In this document: positions 21,313 through 35,363 of the stretch, one piece after another | Layout of the letters: the number at the start of each line of letters is the position of its first letter | Position numbering within the stretch: position 1 is the first letter of the stretch | Assembly: GCA_024752435.1 (NCBI GenBank) | Contig: CP103030.1 | Coordinates: 62,001 to 126,000, forward strand | From: Allantophomopsis cytisporea | Lineage: Eukaryota; Ascomycota; Leotiomycetes; Phacidiales; Phacidiaceae | Direction: 5' to 3' | DNA length: 64,000 bases | Translations under genes and position numbers: made by a program | The notes under the pieces: model-generated | Database searches by the model: none | What the model was told of the DNA's origin: nothing | What the model saw: the letters and a program-made list of their open reading frames with translations, nothing else

Positions 21313-24300
21313 ATGGCTCATCCCCGACAACGGCTGATCTTCTTCGGAGGACAGGGAAGTCGATCGCTTTTCTCAAAAAATGTATCATCACAATTGGAGA
21401 AAGCTGTCTCGAGATCTTCCACACTTGCGTTGCTCCTCTCATCATGTCACGCTGCCTTGCTAAACGAATTCGTAACTATGCGGTCGAACGGGCCGGTTCC
21501 TCGCTGGGCTGATCTGGACGAGTTCTTTCGCACCCCAGAGAGGTTGCTGAATGTGCCACAGGAATACCGAACGAACCCAATCGTTCAAGGTGTAGCTTTG
21601 TGTCTCTACCAGCTACTGACCCAAATGCAGCAGCATCCTCAACTAGATTCATCAGCCTCACTGAACATAGACCCAAGCCTACCACCTTCACTGGGGGTCG
21701 TTGGCTTTTGTTCAGGAATGCTTCCAGCCATTGTGATGGCATCTAGTCGAACCGTGAACGAATATGTGGAACGTAGCCGGGAAATGATACGACTTGCCTA
21801 TTGGATTGGCTACCGCGCCGCCGAAGTGAGCCGAGAGATTGTGGGGGTCGAAGTAGACAACAAAGAGAAGGAAGAGCTCTGGGCGACATTGTCTGTCACT
21901 GGACTTGAACAAAGCGACATTATGGAGTTGTTGGAAGAGTTCGCCAATCCATCTCTCCATCTTTGCACCCGCTTTGGTTCCACCGCCTGGAGCGTTAGCG
22001 GCCCGTCACGAATCATCGACAAGTTCCGTGCGTATTGCATTGCAAGGCACGAACGTATACGTGCACATACATCTAATATCGGTTTTGACCCTGTCTATGT
22101 TCATGCGCTCTACCATGGCGGTGATCATGGCACCGTCGCCCTTCAAAGAGTATTAAATGATGTGACGGGCCGAGATATATCTTTCCCTGCCTTGGAGGAT
22201 CTACGCTCGGAAATTCGACTCTGGTCTGCACAAGATGGCTCTTGCCCTGGCACTAAGTCTCCTCCCGCAATAAGTACCGCTACTGCTACAGAAACATCCT
22301 CTTTGCTGGATTATACTCTTCGCTGTATTCTTGTTGAGAGAGCCGACTTATTTACGACGTGGTCCCACCTCTCACAATGGCTAAAAGACTCGGCATCAAC
22401 AGCGGAGTTGGAATCAGACCGAGCCCAGGAATGGGAAATCATGCCTGTCGGCCCCGGCTCGCATGCATTACTCTTGAGCGTCTCTAGGGATATTCCACTC
22501 CCGATGACCAAAATTGTTGAGCCAACGTGGGGTGATGAAACAGAGCATCATCAGGATGGCTTTGCCATTGTCGGCATGTCAGTAAATTTTCCTCTAGCTT
22601 CTAACAAGGCAGAATTTTGGAAAATGTTGGAGCAAGGGCTAAATGCTGTAGAAGAGGTTGGTATACGAAAATCCTTAGTCGTTCTTCTGTGTTCAAATAA
22701 CTCTTTTATCAGCAAATGCTGATAGTAGCCTCTTCTCTCCTCAGATTCCGAAAACTCGTTTCAGCATAGAGGAATATCATCAAGATACTGATACTAGTCG
22801 GCGAGGCGGCAACTCTCGCACTATGAAGGCAAGGCATGGAAACTTTCTGCAAGATCCGTTTGCGTTCGATCATGACTTCTTCAATATTTCTCCAAGAGAG
22901 TCCAAATCAATGGATCCTCAACAGAAGCTCCTTCTCCAAGGAGCTGTTCACGCACTCGATGATGCTGGATATGTCCCAAATGCATCACCTTCGTTCCAGT
23001 CTGAATCGATGGGTTGCTACATTGGAGTCGCAACAAATGACTATGTGCAGAATTTGACGGGTGACGTGGATGTTTACTATTCCACCGGCAAGTTTGCAAA
23101 TTCGGAAGATTATCGGATATTTTATAACTAATTCTCTCTTAGGCACACTTCGAGCATTTCTGAGTGGAAAAATATCATATGCATTTGGCTGGACCGGACC
23201 ATCAATCGTCGTTGACACTGCATGTTCGTCGTCTGTGGTGGCTATTGCTCAAGCGTGTCGTGCCTTGTCAAATGGAGATTGTTCAGCTGCCCTTGTTGGG
23301 GGTGTCAACGCAATCACGAGTCCAGATGTAAGATTCTTGCTATCTCTGTCTTTACATGGTTAATAACGGTTTGATCAGATGTACCTCGGACTCTCGCGGG
23401 CTTACTTTCTCAGTCCGACAGGACAATGCAAACCATTCGATGTTACAGCGGATGGGTACTGCCGCGCAGAAGGTTGTGGGCTTTTTGTGATCAAACATTT
23501 AAGCGATGCCATTATCGAGAATGATAATATCTATGGTGTGATTCGCGGTGTTGAGATGAACCAATGCGGAAATGCGTCCTCAATTACACATCCTCATGCA
23601 GAAACACAGAGGGCTTTGTTTCAGAAGCTCCTTCTAAATACAGGGATGAATCCTAGCTCCATTAGTGTGGTAGAAGCTCATGGCACTGGAACTCAGGTAA
23701 GTTCGAAGTTTTGGTTCACTATAAATTGTTAGTAGACTGATTCAATACAGGTTGGTGATGCTGTTGAATCCTCAAGTATAGCACAGACCTTCGGTGGTCC
23801 ATCCTCTAGTCAGCGCTTGTTCTTGACGTCGGTAAAGGCAAACATTGGACATGCAGAGGCCGCTTCAGGGTCTGCCGGCCTGGCAAAGCTGCTGATGATG
23901 TTGAAAGAGAAGAAAATCCCACCACAGGTTGGGCTCAAATCTCTGAACCCGAAACTGATGAGTTTGGCATCACGAAACATTCATATCACCACCAATGGCC
24001 AAGATTGGCTTCCCTCCAAGAACAAGGTGCGCAGGGCATTACTCAATAATTTTGGGGCTGCCGGATCAAATGCAGCACTCATTGTGGAAGAGTTTGAACG
24101 GACTTCTCGCTCCAGGAAACCCCGAAGGACAAAGTACAACTTGAACATTTCGGCAAAAACGGAGATCGCTCTCCAAAAATTCCTTCGCCTCTATCGCGAG
24201 ATGCTCCTGAGTTCCCCTGAAATAGATGTTCAAAACCTTTGTTACACCGTCACAGCCAGAAGGCAGGTTTATGATTATCGAGTTTCACTAGTTTGCCGGA

Positions 24301-27300
24301 ATGCAGAGGAGCTTATCGAAAAGCTCGGCCAATGTCCCAGCTCAGTACATTGTAGATCTGGTAGAAAGGACCCATTGGTGTTTGTATTCTCTGGTCAGGG
24401 CAGCTTCTATTCCGGTATGGGAAAACAACTTTTATCAACAGTCCCTCTCTTCAAAAAAACAGTGAGGCGTTGTGATTCTATTCTCAGCAACCTTGGCTAC
24501 GCTGAGGTGATGCCCGTTCTCGAAGGAACACGTATTGCTACCACAACCGAAGAAAGCATCGTGTTATCGCAAATAGCTTGTTTTGTACTTGAATATGCTC
24601 TTGGGACTCTTTGGCTCTCTTGGAACGTGCGACCGGATGTCCTCATAGGTCACAGGTAAGTGCTTTGCAGACTTAACAGATTTCAGATATGAAATGTCGC
24701 TGACCCATGTCAAGTCTCGGAGAATATGTTGCTATGGCTATAAGTGAAGCCATTTCATTGAAGGACGCATTGGGACTAGTCGCATTTCGGGCTGAGTTGA
24801 TGGCCAAAACATGTCGAGTTGGGGAATCAACAATGTTGGCATGCAATCGATCGGCATCGGATCTGAAAGATCTGATAAAATCCGGGGATCACGCATTTTC
24901 TCATGTAACAATCGCGTGCGAGAATAGCATAACTGATTCAGTTGTGTCTGGCCCTCCAGATGAGATTGGAAATATGTCTGATCATCTCACATCGCAAAAG
25001 GTTCGCTGCAAGAAGCTAGATGTGCCTCTTGGTTTTCATTCCGCTGCTTTAGATCCGATTATGGAGCCACTGGAGACATTTTGTGAAAAACTCCAATTTT
25101 CTGAACCGAAATTCCGGATAGGCTCTTGCTACTACGGTCGTCTCATGAGCCGCGAGGACCTGACAGGCGCGTACATCGTCAAACAAGTCCGTGGCGTGGT
25201 AAAATTTGCAGACCTCGCTGCTTCGCTATCACTCGAAGATGGGATGAGTACAGCAGCTTTTATCGAAGTTGGGCCTGCTCCAATAACGCTCCCAATGCTT
25301 CGGAATCAATTTCCCTTCCAGCAATGTCTTTTCTTGCCCTCTCTACAAAAAAACCAGGACCCCTGGGAAACCATTTCCTCTTCTCTACAAGCTTTGAGTC
25401 TTAGAGCGATACCGATCAGTTGGCACAAGGTCTTTGATGGCACTGACGCTCATATCATTGAGTGTCCCGACTATCCGTTTCAGCAAGAGACGGTATATGT
25501 TCCGTTCCAAGAGCCCCTCAACACACAACCAAGTCTAGATGCCTCAGACCTAAAAGATCGGCCATTATTGTTTAAGCTTCTACAGGAAAAGATTCAAGCG
25601 GAAACGATCGATCGCCAGGCTATCTACAAATCAAGCTTGAAGACTCTATCAAGCTTTATTCGAGGGCATGTCGTTGGAGGGTCTTCTCTATGCCCCGCTT
25701 CCATCTATCACGAGATGGTTCTTGAGGCAATCGTTTCTGATTTCACGATCCAAGATGATGAGATATTCATAGTCAGCGACGTGGCTTTTGAAAGACCTCT
25801 CCTTCATCATCCGGAAATTGATGAATTACCCGTCTACTTGACTATTAGCCATCTCGAGTCACCTGAACAGCTAAATAAAAGTGTCAACCGGCAGTTTAAT
25901 TTTGCATCTGGTGGCCAGTCCAGGTTCAAGGGAGATTCGGTACACTGTTCTGGGTCACTATCATCCTGCTCGATATCTGAGCTACAAGAGTATTTTGCTC
26001 GAAAGGCAGCCCACATGAAACGACAAGTCAGGAATCTTGAATCAAACCATCTTACGAACAACGTCTTTCGAACCAACGTCCTCTACAACATGATATTCAA
26101 CCGGGTGGTGACTTATTCCAAGAAGTATCAAACCATAGAAGAGATTAGTGTGAGAGAGAATGGGCTGGAGGGGTTCGGGTCGTTCAGATTACCGGATGAG
26201 TCTTTGGACAACACTAGCATCTTGTCACCTGTTTTTGTTGACACTCTGCTCCATGCTACTGGTTTTATCGCAAATACTTATATTGAGCTCTCCGAAGCCT
26301 GTATATGTGTCAAAGTGGAAAACATCCGGATTTTATACAAGGATCTATGTCAACGTCAGAGATTCTCTGTATATTGCAGCTTACTGGACTACCCCGAGGG
26401 CACACTACTTGGCGAAGCATTTGCCATGACTTCAGATGGCACTGTTGTTGCCACTGTGGAGGGTATGCATTTCAAGAGATTGAATCTAAATGGTTTTCAA
26501 TCCCATCTATCGCGCCAGATCCAGCGCAATGCAGTCTCTTCGAAGCCGGTCACGATTTCCGACCCACAACAAACAGGGGCTGCTCACCGCCCTGGTTTAT
26601 CTGGCAAACTGCGTAACACATCCTCAGCTGACGTGAGACAAACCGTGCTGAGCATTATCTCTCGGATTTGTGAACTACCAGCCACTACACTTGCAGGAGA
26701 AAGCCAGCTTTCTGACCTGGGATTTGATTCTTTGATGTGGCTCGAGCTTTCGGCGTCATTGGGAGCCTGTTTTGAAAGCATCTCGTTCAACTCCGAGATA
26801 CTTGACAAAAAGGGAACAGTTCAAGCCATACAGGATTATGTAATCGAGCAGCAAGAGCTAACTCATCACGAAAACCGAAACGAAACCCCAAAGTCTCTCC
26901 AAGAGACGGCAGTGAAGTCCAACTCGTCCACTGTTCCAAGACCAAGAAATGGCAGCGAGTCAAACATGATTGTTGATGACGGACCTCAAAGTCCTAGTTC
27001 TACAAGTGAACCTGCTTTTGAGGATTTGGATAAGTTGATCCAAATTTTCAACCATGTCTGCGGGGTTTCGGAGGGCAAAATATCTCCCAATATGAGTTTA
27101 GGGTCTCTTGGAGTAGATTCGCTTATGTCTTTCGAATTGAGAGACTCGCTGCAGCAAGAGTTTGGGATAGATCTTTCACCAGACGCCATGGATTCGAAAA
27201 ATACTATCCAGGACATTTTGAGATCACTGCGTTCAACTCCAGAAACTACACTACCATCTAGTCCGAACTCCTCTACGACAACGCAATCGCTATCGACCCC

Positions 27301-28274
27301 GGGCCGTGATATTTTCCCGAGCCCACTTCTGACACATCTACAAAAGAGTACTGGAGATCTTCCTCCTTTGATCCTTTTCCATGATGGCAGCGGAACTATT
27401 GATATGTATAAGAATCTTCGCGAAATCGGCTGCAACGTTATGGGTATTGCAAATCCGGAACCGAAAGTCACTTCTCATTGGGCGACAGGTCTGATAGATA
27501 TGGCTCGATCCTATGCGTCCACTATTGCAATGTACACAACTGGCAAAGTTGTTCTTGGAGGTAAAAAGTTGTTTCTGTTCAACTATGAGTCACCCAGGGC
27601 AAAGACTGACGCTAACAAATTTTCATAGGATGGTCTTTCGGAGGAGTGCTAGCCCACGAGGTCGCACGACAGCTTGAATCGCGAGGTTGCAGCACAATAG
27701 GAGTCATTTTCATTGATTCACCGTGTCCGTTGAATCATCAACCTCTTCCAAAGCCAGTAATCAATCATATCCTGTCTCCCATGAACAAGGCCAAACGAAG
27801 CAACAGTACCAGAGCCAGTCTTTCCATCATAGCAGAACAGTTTTCACACCATGCTCGCTTCCTATCCGCATACCATCCCGATCCTCATATAGCTAAAGAT
27901 AGGACTTACATAATGCTCCAAAGTGAAGACATCTTTGAGACGACACGTCTCTGTGGGGTCAAGTATCCGTGGCTGGAGGATTCAGATGCAAGATCAAACT
28001 CGATTTTGAGTTGGGAGAAAATCCTTGGTCGCCAAATTGTTATTCTTGATATTCCGGGAAACCACTTTGAGCCCTTCAGGCCTGGCAATGTAAGTTTTCT
28101 CTTTGACATGAGAGACTCGATGATTATTCGAGATACAATTCTACTGAAAACTTCGGTTTTGTCTTGAATCAATATAACTGACAAGATTTCGTTGCAACTT
28201 AGGTCGATATTGTATCAGCAAAGCTTCAGGAGGCTTATGGTACTATTCTACAGTGTAGCATGAATAGCAATTGA
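21313..28274 (+). CDS. Non-reducing polyketide synthase SAT-KS-AT-PT-ACP-ACP-TE
   Basis: Eight exons: 21313-22656, 22745-23087, 23143-23327, 23379-23696, 23751-24655, 24715-27560, 27629-28089 and 28203-28274, giving 2157 aa. Domains: SAT with GFCSG near residue 135; KS with Cys590 in VDTACSSS, EAHGTGTQ and KANIGHAE; AT with GHSLGEY, its Ser codon split by intron 5; product template with GHVVGG (His near 1350) and VFVDTLL (Asp near 1540); two carrier domains with GFDSLM (~1701) and GVDSLM (~1832); and TE with GGWSFGG near 1983. Intron 2 is GC-AG (GCAAGT donor). There is no CMeT or reducing domain. Tandem ACPs plus TE and no methyltransferase fit the orsellinic acid synthase type, so a tetraketide resorcylic acid is the likely product. 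Chain length is not readable from sequence. Confidence 0.96.
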
Positions 28275-28944
28275 TAACGAGACTGGTCATCTAGTACTTG
28301 TACTGATTGTAGCCGCCTGATAATCTGTGTTGCCATCGTCTGAGTTATTTTTAGGAAGGGGCGGGCTTTGTGTTATTTTACTAGTCAATGTTATTGGGAT
28401 TACAACATCACTGTCAATAGTGCACCTACGACGTGATTATGAAACTCCCAAGCTCATGCAGACCGTCTCAATTCCTTCAGATCGTACTCCCTTCCGACTA
28501 ATACGTCTTTGATGTGCATGATATTACCTACAAATCCATCCTAATGCATATGAACTAATTTTTATTTGAAAACGAAATTCGTAACATTCCATATTACTCA
28601 TGTTCTCAATGGTGTAATTCTTGACTTCGTATGATTCGAGGTACTCTTACTATCAATGGTATAGCAAGAAGGGAGGAACTTTTGACTGACAGGACCCGAG
28701 TACAAAGAAAGCTGAGAGTATATTAGAACCGCGTACCAGACTGAAGCGTCTTGTGGGGCATATTTGTCCATCTGGCGGTTAGATTTTGGACCTCTATCAA
28801 ACCTAGGTTCTATCCATGCCTTTCTAATGTCTTGAAGGACATAAGACAGACTTGTGTACTTGATAGTTCTTACAATTCCTACGACAAAAGCTTCCTTCAC
28901 CAGCACTCGATTTTGATTTAGTCCGCTTTCGAAAATTACTCATA
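28275..28944. other. Intergenic region with the promoter of the FAD monooxygenase
   Basis: No gene is supported. It holds the NR-PKS 3' flank and, at 28692, one cluster motif. Confidence 0.6.
28692..28703 (-). promoter_or_regulatory. Cluster motif upstream of the phenol-hydroxylase-type monooxygenase
   Basis: The plus strand reads GGACCCGAGTAC, the reverse complement of GTACTCGGGTCC. It lies 242 bp before the start at 28945. Confidence 0.65.
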
Positions 28945-31792
28945 ATGGCACACTCGGTCCTTCCTCACACTTACCGAAATGGCTTCAAGCAACCATCCCA
29001 TCAGCCGCACTGGGAGATTGTTGACGATAATGTGACAGATGCCTTTTCGTCCTTATATCTAGGGGTCATGTACCCCATTGTCTGTACTTGAACTGATTTT
29101 GAATGTGCGCAGGAAGCGGAAGAGGAACGGGCACACTACGAACTTCCTCCCTCTGTTGAGTTACCGACCTCGTCAAGACACAATTCGAAGGGCTTTAATG
29201 TCCTTCGTACATGGCCTACGCTTTACGATGGTACAGCGTCACCACATGGATCGCCGGACTGGTGGAATCCATCGAATGAAGTCGATGTATTGATTTGTGG
29301 AGGTGAGCATCCCTAAACCGCGAATTCCCCACCTCCCCACTCCCACAATAAAACCATAAAAAGACACAAATACACTATTTCTCAGCGGTAAGAACTTGAA
29401 AAATAGGTTACTGATGGAGATAAATTGATATTTAGCCGGGCCTAGTGGTTTAGAGGTTGCTGTAAGCCTACTTCGTCAAGGCTTGACCTTCAGAATTATT
29501 GGTATGCAACTTCTTGTGAGCAAAAAGCAGTCAAATATTGATTGACTGTGTCTTAAGATAAAGCTTCGGGTCCACTGATTGCAGGTCGTGCCGATGGTGT
29601 TCAACCTCGTTTCCTGGAGACGTTGGCATGTTGGGGTCTTGCAAGCGAGGTTCATGAAGAAGGTCCCCTCATTGAGCGAACGGCGATCTACTTTGATGGC
29701 CAGCTTCTTCATCATGGCAGATCACATCAGTCTGATTCCAGGTATCGCGGGTTACACATCATTACTCAGGGCCAGATCGAGCGCATCTACGTGCGCGATC
29801 TCGTGCGACACAAGATACTCGTGGAGAGAAATACCACACTGAGAGAGTTTTCAGTTGATACTTCGCTGGCAAAAAGCTCGAATCCTGACACACATCCAGT
29901 TCGTTGTGTTATTGAAAATGGAATCACCAAAAAGAAAGAGACCATTACGGCCAAGTACCTGGTTGGAAGTGATGGAGCGGCGAGTTCCATTCGCCGGAGC
30001 CTCAACATACCTTTCGATGGTGTGAGTACAGACATACACTGGGGTATCATTGACTGTATCTTTGAAACAGACTATCCCCATGCATGGATATTTGGGTGAG
30101 TACGAGAACAGTGGCCAGATCTTTTAATGTCTTGAGATAATGTCTGATATCTTTATCTGCAGCTCGGTTGTCAGCTCAAGATATGGCGGATGCGTCATAA
30201 TCCCAAGGGAGAACGGGTATATCAGGTTTGTTTTCTCAAGTGTCTCATTCATCCACAAAGCCGACTAGTGCAAGTCAATTGTGACAGTGAGCTCTGACTG
30301 TAACATAGGCTCTACACTCAGTTGGACACATCACAAACAAGTCCACTTGCAGCATCTCGACAGGCCAGAGATCCAAAATTTGCTGAGGCTGGTGGTCAGA
30401 TCGATGTCCACTCGATCACACCCGAGGAGGTATTAGAACAGGCCAACCGAATTTTTGCTCCGTACAAACTTACGTTCGGAGCACCTGTGAGTTGGTTCGC
30501 TGTTTGGAAGAGTAACCAACCCCCTCGCTTGTTTCGTCTAACAATCAAATGTCGAATGTCCTGAAAGGTAGCTGACTGTTGGTCCGGGGAGTAGTAAGTG
30601 AGCGTGTAGCGCGTTCGTTTTCTTCAGAGGATTTGAGAATACATCTGGTTGGTGATGCCGCGTATGTGTACCCCATATCTCAATCGCTGCACACCAATAT
30701 TTTAGGATTTTCGAGTCAGTCTTCGCTAACATTTACACAAATAGTCATGTTCATAGCGTTATGGGAGCGTTTGGGCTCAACGCTTCCATTCTAGATGCAG
30801 CAAACCTTGCATGGAAAATTGGCCTTTGTATCACAGGCGATGCAGCGGTGCAAAGGCTAATGCCAACTTACGATCGTGAGAGACGCCTGCACGGCAACAG
30901 GATCATCGAAATATCGGGCAAATATCTACGGTTTGTATGCAGCTCTCAGTTACCACCGGCTAATCTTTACAATTTGGGTGCGGATCTGGGACTTGATACG
31001 CTTGAAGGAGAATTCGGGGAGAAGCATGGTGAGAACGATGAGCCTTCGAATTCGAAGGAGCCCACTACCAATGGTGCAGAGCTTGATGGCAATGTTGGTG
31101 ACATACAGATGTCAGACACGAAACTAGTCAAATCCAATGTCCTTAAATCCGCAGCCGAGGCCAAGGCATTCCTGGGAGACTTCTTCTCGAATCACGGATC
31201 ATTCCTTCTAGGCGTCGATGCCGCGTATGGGTCCAACTGCATCAGTCCTCATTCAAATAACGAGAAAATTAAGGAAACAAACTATTCACCATCCCCAGTA
31301 ATCGTCAAAAACGGCGTCCGCGCACCCAACCCTCGTGTGTGTTTTGATGCAGATCACACTGGGTATCTCTACGATAAATTGACTGGTGCAGCACGCTTTC
31401 ACCTGGTCGTCTTTGCGTCCGACTTGTTGGGACCTGTGAGAAAGTCTTTGAGTGTCTTCTCCAGCGCTCTCTCAAGTAAAAACCCTGACAGTTTTTATTG
31501 GCAATACGGAGGGCCACGGAGATTTAATATCGTCGTGGTTGCCAAGGGCACTCCGTTCGAACTCGAAGCAAGATCCCAGGGTCCCGAGCTGCAAGATCTT
31601 CGTGAGACAGCGACTTTTCTATCTGATGACCGAGCTCCTGATGAGGATGCACATAGCACTTGGGGTGCCAACCACCGCACTGGCGCTATTGCCGTCATTA
31701 GGCCAGATTTGTGGGTCGGTATCAGTGTGGTGCCTCACGAAGTTGATCGCCTAGCTGCATATTTTGGAGACTTTCTCCTGGTCAAGAAGTGA
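28945..31792 (+). CDS. FAD monooxygenase, phenol 2-hydroxylase type
   Basis: Eight exons: 28945-29064, 29113-29302, 29436-29501, 29558-30095, 30163-30225, 30309-30511, 30595-30661 and 30745-31792, giving 764 aa. The FAD-binding domain has ICGAGPSGLE near residue 100, the QPRFLETL segment, YLVGSDGAASSIRR and HLVGDAAHVHS followed by MGAFGLN. The C-terminal thioredoxin-like dimerisation domain of phenol hydroxylases is present (FHLVVFASDLLG through VIRPDLWVG). An acidic low-complexity insert lies around 31010-31130. It should ortho-hydroxylate a phenol using NADPH and oxygen, here probably the NR-PKS-derived aromatic. The first donor (GTCATG) is weak, so the N-terminal 40 residues are the least certain part. 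Confidence 0.92.
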
Positions 31793-32533
31793 GGAAGCTG
31801 CGGCCAATACCTTAGCAATAGATATTAGTATTAGTACTAAATTGACCAAACTGTTCTCTCACCATGTCTGGTAATTGAAATATGGAGCTCAGTGTGGTTC
31901 GACGGCGAAGAGAAGTTTTCATTCAAAAAATATTCTAAGCTCCGCAAACTGATATACTGCTGATTTTGGTTCTGTTTCATCATCTGTAAGAAAAATACAG
32001 GCCGTTGAATCAACAAGTTTAAGATATATCCATCGTTTATATTGTGCTTCCTTGGATGTGCGAAATCGCATCCCCAAAGTCTACACTTATTATAAGTAAG
32101 AGTATTCAAGTCAATGAAGAGTGAATTATAATTTTAAAGTATGCTCAGTGATATAATCTTGGATCATCTACACATTAAAATTTGAGAACTGCTCGGAAAG
32201 TTGAGATGTGATGGCCACAATTTTACTTTAGACCCATTCGAAGAAGCATCGTGGTTCGACACCTAGCAATTCCTCCAAAATATCGCACCCATAAGTGTCA
32301 ACCAATAGACATTCACAAAAATCTCAGAATTTTGCTGCGGTCCCGATGATCTTGGATCACTCAGACCCACTTGGTATATACTTTTGTACGCGGGTCCGAC
32401 CCGATCTAACTCTGTAGGTATATCACCCAAGTATCAAAGCTGTTCTTGTAAACATTATCCATATATCGTTTTAACTTCACTTTCCGAGGAAAGAAAGAAG
32501 TTTATCTCCATCTTCCTAACTTGACTCAGCATA
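31793..32533. other. Intergenic region with the methyltransferase promoter
   Basis: No gene is supported. An AT-rich 3' flank is followed by the O-methyltransferase promoter with one cluster motif at 32386. Confidence 0.6.
32386..32397 (+). promoter_or_regulatory. Cluster motif GTACGCGGGTCC upstream of the O-methyltransferase
   Basis: It lies 137 bp before the start at 32534, the same distance and orientation as the site before the NR-PKS. Confidence 0.7.
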
Positions 32534-34356
32534 ATGGCTCAACCAACACTTCGCGACGCTCATAATCTTCTTCAGCTGCTAGACTTGACAACTCGAGCAG
32601 TCCACACGATTATAGGAGAATGGGCCAAGCTACCTAGCGACGAAGTCTCAGACACTAAAGAGTCTCAGCTACCCAGTACTGAGCTTTTTGAGGCTCAACG
32701 AACACTCATCTCTGCTACTGGCATGTTTGTGGAACTTGTTGCTACGCCAAGTCACCGTCTCCTTGAGGTTTCCTCGCAATACAACGAAGCACGATGTTTA
32801 CACATCGCCGCAGAGCTGCGCATAGCGGACATTTTGGCAAAAGCTGGCGACGACGTGGGTGTGAACTCTCTACAACTGAGTTCAGATGTTGGAATTGAAA
32901 GCCGAAAGCTTTGTTAGTTGATTGATTTTGATTCCTTTTCTCTTAAGACATGCCTTGCTGATTGATAATCTTTCCAGCTCGGATCATGAGATGCTTATGT
33001 TCAATCCATATCTTTAAAGAGATCAGAGATGGCGTCTTTGCGAACAATGCTATCTCTACTGCACTCGTACAAAACGAACCACTACGTGCTTATATTGTGA
33101 TGTTGTATGTGACTCCAGGCCACATCTACGCTACTATGAGAACAGAGCGTTAATGACTGACTTTTCTATACAGCTCACTTGATTTGTACAGCGCATCTGA
33201 CGCGCTTCCTCGTACCTTACTTGATTCTAAGCTTGGACCTTCTTACTCTGTTCGCGAAACTGCCTTTCAGAAAGCTGTAGGTTCGAATAAGGAACGATGG
33301 AACTGGTTGGAGGAAAAGATACCGGTTAAAGAGTTACAGACTGGTGGTCCGGGTGGTTATCCCGGGCCCTTTGGTCCTGATCTCACACAGACCATCGATT
33401 CGAAATCGTCGGATGTCTTGGTGGAAAGACCAGAGCATGCAATTTTCGGATTAGCTATGCTTGGTGGAGGCCGAGTTTTTGGGGTGGCTCATCTCTTCGG
33501 TAAGTCCTAGCACACCCGACACTTAAGACAGTCTACTTTTCCATTGCTTACCCATTTTGCTCTCCTTGTAGATTTTCCCTGGGCGAGTTTGGGAGCGGCT
33601 CTTGTTGTGGACGTTGGGGGCGGTGTTGGTAAGCGCGATCTTCTATTTCAATCATCCTCTCTATCTCACTCATCCTAATCTCTTGCTTTTTCTATCGAAA
33701 CTCAGCTTCTTAATCCGCTTACGAGGAAAACGTAGGTGGATTCAGCTTGCAATTGTCACAATTGTATCCGGACCTCAGGTTCATAGTTCAGGATCGAGCC
33801 CCAGTCCTCGAGCAGGCAAAAAATGATATCTGGCCACAAGAGAATCCCGTTGCGTTGAAGGAAGGACGTGTAACTTTTATGCCGCATAGTTTCTTTGACA
33901 AAAATCCTGTGAAGGATGCAGACGTATATTGGTTACGATATATCATGTATGTGTCTCTGTGTCGTCCTCCTTTCCCCAAACTGACGCTAATTTTTGTTCT
34001 GATTATGAAGGCATGATTGGTCTGACGACTACTGCGTCCAAATTCTTAACAATCTTCGGGAATGCATGGGTGAAAACTCGCGGATTCTTATCTGCGATCA
34101 GGTTATGAATACTGCCGTTGGGTTCGAGGACATCAAGCCAGCTCCCGAGCCATTACCAGCAAACTATGGATATTTCACGCGATACAGCCACCAGAGAGAC
34201 ATCACGATGATGAGTATTATCAATGGTATTGAAAGAACTCCGGCGGAGTTTAAGAGCATTATTGAGAAGGCTGGGCTCACGATGAATAAGATCTATGATT
34301 GTCGAAGTCAAGTATCTTTGGTGGAGTGCACTTTGCCGAAGACTGTAGAGATTTAG
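32534..34356 (+). CDS. SAM-dependent O-methyltransferase
   Basis: Six exons: 32534-32912, 32978-33104, 33174-33499, 33572-33628, 33736-33946 and 34011-34356, giving 481 aa. The N-terminal helical dimerisation region (ARCLHIAAELRIADIL) is followed by the SAM site VDVGGGVGGFS, the VQDR acidic position, and MHDWSDDYC, where the His is the catalytic base of the plant-type O-methyltransferase family. Length is slightly above the usual 380-420 because of a long N-terminus. It likely methylates a phenolic hydroxyl of the cluster aromatic. It follows the hydroxylase on the same strand and has its own cluster motif. All five introns are 64-107 bp with standard GT-AG ends. Confidence 0.93.
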
Positions 34357-35363
34357 ACTAGCACTGCTTGAAGGCGAGATAGAGATCGGAAACAGAGGAA
34401 TTGCTATATACTGTGTATCTTCATGTCATGGATACCTTGAAGCTTCGATGATTCGGTATCTTGAAATTGAAAAATCAACTCTATTGTCAGTTTTTTATCT
34501 GAAGTAGATATCATAGTAAATACATACATGGTGACCAACGTGTGGATAGTAGTTCACACGTGACTCTGCGACGAGACGTCGTAGATCCGTTCCAGAATGC
34601 ATCACAGTCAATCACTATTCGTAGAGAAGCGATATTAAATTTTGCGTTAACACCTCTTTGGTGAGGCGAATCAATCTAAGGGATATTGTCTTCGTCTGTC
34701 AGGTCCGAATATTCTTTTCATTGTTGATACTAAAAAATGCTTCTCATTCTACGCACAGTTTTAAGAATTTTCTTATGACTAAATATGCTGGTTTAACTTT
34801 CTTAGATAAAATAATTATGTATTGAAACAGATCATTAACTAAGCGGTTTCATATGACATTTTTTCCCATTATTTCACGAGTCCTTAGAAATAAATACTTA
34901 AAATCCAATGATTCGTAAAGTTATGTTACTTACTTTTAAGTCCTTCACTACTCACTCCGATAAGAGATAATTGACTAACGGAAAGTGTATTTCTACTAAC
35001 ATTGTACTTGCTTCTACCTAGAATATTAGACATTTAGACTTATCAAAGGACAAAACAATGGTTCGAAAATGATCACTTTCGACGTCAAAAGTGTGAGAAA
35101 TATTTATTGATTATTAAAGTGACTTTCAGCTAATGTGAAATCCTAGAACTCCGTACAAGTATAATATTGATCATGCAATGGCATATATCATATCCACACC
35201 GGGGCAGTTGTCAAGAGGTAGATATTGCTTCTGTACCCTTGTTCTACCAGCGTCTTTCCAAGTAACTGACGAAGTTTCCGGAGACGGCAGAAGGGAGGTC
35301 GATCGATCTAATCCGTTGGTAATTTACTTGCCAGATAGATTGAGTAGCAAATTCATGCTTGAA
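34357..35363. other. AT-rich intergenic region
   Basis: No supported gene. 34690-35170 is markedly AT-rich and may be repeat-derived DNA altered by C-to-T mutation. It separates two convergent genes. Confidence 0.5.

Noticed and set aside
1..28274. HR-PKS plus NR-PKS collaboration as in resorcylic acid lactone pathways
   Set aside because: The modular PKS has its own TE, lies on the far side of a motif-free block and a transposon relic, and is not the usual single-module HR-PKS. The NR-PKS has tandem ACPs and an A-T-R partner instead.
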